A program made the position numbers and the translations under genes. Positions 7,197-7,366 of a stretch of DNA of 7,366 nt are shown here, in pieces. Origin of the DNA: an uncultured Clostridia bacterium (GTDB taxonomy: Bacteria > Bacillota > Clostridia > Oscillospirales > Ruminococcaceae). Every line of letters starts with the position of its first letter. Position 1 is the first letter of the stretch. The stretch covers positions 1 to 7,366 of the forward strand of contig CALBGD010000053.1 in the NCBI GenBank assembly GCA_937893735.1, read 5' to 3'. A model generated the notes under the pieces. It was not told the origin of the DNA and did no database searches. It was given only the letters and a program-made list of their open reading frames with translations.

Positions 7197-7221
7197 CAGG
7201 TGCCTCACAGTGAGGCACCTG
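7197..7221. repeat. palindrome copy 2, upstream of the zinc-motif gene
   Basis: A 25-base palindrome with perfect 12-bp arms (CAGGTGCCTCAC / GTGAGGCACCTG) around a single central A. Its inner 19 bases (7200-7218) match copy 1 at 17 positions. On the minus strand the 19-base core ends 23 bases before the ATG of the zinc-motif gene, closely mirroring the 26 bases seen for copy 1. No T tract follows on either strand, which argues for an operator, an RNA hairpin or a recombination site rather than a terminator. Confidence 0.88.
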
Positions 7222-7229
7222 CGTGCTTC

Positions 7230-7258
7230 ATAATGTATATATTGCACAAAACGCACAA
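7230..7258 (-). promoter_or_regulatory. weak possible promoter for the zinc-motif gene
   Basis: On the minus strand TTGTGC (7253-7258) and CATTAT (7230-7235) are 17 bases apart. Matches to consensus are modest. If used, the transcript would start just before the palindrome and place it in the 5' leader. Confidence 0.3.
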
Positions 7259-7280
7259 CATAAAATTGTAATAAATTGTA
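7244..7280. repeat. short paired direct repeats in the control region
   Basis: GCACAA occurs at 7244-7249 and 7253-7258 (9-base period), and AAATTGTA at 7263-7270 and 7273-7280 (10-base period). The near-helical spacing suggests protein-binding sites between the leftward gene and the rightward promoter. Confidence 0.45.
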
Positions 7281-7292
7281 CAGCCATTGACA

Positions 7293-7321
7293 TTGACAAG
7301 CGGAGAATAATATAGTATAAT
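7293..7321 (+). promoter_or_regulatory. consensus housekeeping sigma promoter, rightward
   Basis: TTGACA (7293-7298), a 17-base spacer and TATAAT (7316-7321) match the vegetative sigma consensus at all twelve positions. Transcription should start near 7328 and run out of the window. An ATG at 7357-7359 is the only visible start and lacks a clear SD. GGTG (7328-7331) and CACC (7342-7345) form a small dyad at the expected start site that might be an operator. In the wider stretch 7222-7366 I see no complete gene. Confidence 0.82.
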
Positions 7322-7366
7322 AAATAAGGTGATTTAGTAAACACCAATAGGCTTCCATGAATTCCA

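Larger units (their letters stand above)
5607..7221. mobile_element. candidate accessory cassette: palindrome-bracketed convergent gene pair
   Basis: Two convergent genes, AT-rich relative to the conjugation genes, lie exactly between two near-identical palindromes. No transposase, recombinase or target duplication is visible, so mobility is inferred only from the matching ends and the composition shift. The alternative is that the palindromes are just shared regulatory sites in front of two co-controlled genes. Confidence 0.35.

Noticed and set aside
7177..7218. Longer start (GTG at 7216-7218, minus strand) for the zinc-motif gene
   Set aside because: No SD upstream, whereas ATG at 7174-7176 has AAAGGAG at 5 bases.
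5607..7218. Palindromes as two CRISPR-like repeats
   Set aside because: There are only two copies, about 1.6 kb apart, with genes between them and no repeat-spacer periodicity.
7357..7366. Start of a new rightward gene at ATG 7357
   Set aside because: Only three codons remain in the window and no clear SD precedes it.

Overview
The window looks like part of an integrative conjugative element or large conjugative plasmid from a Gram-positive host, probably a clostridial (Ruminococcus-like) gut Firmicute. That host assignment is inferred from AAAGGAG-type Shine-Dalgarno (SD) sites, a TTG start codon, moderate GC and the type of conjugation genes. No taxonomic marker is present.

Bases 1-4495 hold a compact rightward gene block. 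It starts with the C-terminal part of a VirB4-family conjugation ATPase (cut by the left edge). Next come a 651-residue single-pass membrane protein with a large predicted external region (TTG start, 2 bases after the ATPase stop), a TadZ/CpaE-like receiver-plus-ParA-type protein with an atypical P-loop, and a protein with two winged helix-turn-helix units. A strong intrinsic terminator (4464-4495) closes the block, although the last open frame runs about 110 bases past it. A second short unit then encodes a coiled-coil protein of unknown function (4620-5594) that ends in a Gly-rich block and an acidic tail.

Bases 5607-7221 differ from the rest. They are visibly more AT-rich and contain two convergent genes whose 3' ends overlap by 17 bases. 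A 19-base palindrome, GTGCCTCA-NNN-TGAGGCAC, lies just upstream of each gene, so near-identical copies sit at the two outer ends of the pair. One gene encodes a 247-residue protein with a tight Cys/His cluster. The other encodes a 265-residue protein with a CoiA-like Cys/His zinc motif and a C-terminal region patterned like an OB fold. I recognise neither as a named family. This palindrome-bracketed pair is the best candidate here for an undescribed system: a co-regulated accessory (possibly defence or anti-defence) cassette carried by the conjugative element.

Bases 7222-7366 contain no complete gene. They hold short direct repeats, a weak possible leftward promoter for the zinc-motif gene, and a consensus rightward promoter (TTGACA, 17 bases, TATAAT) that drives something beyond the right edge.
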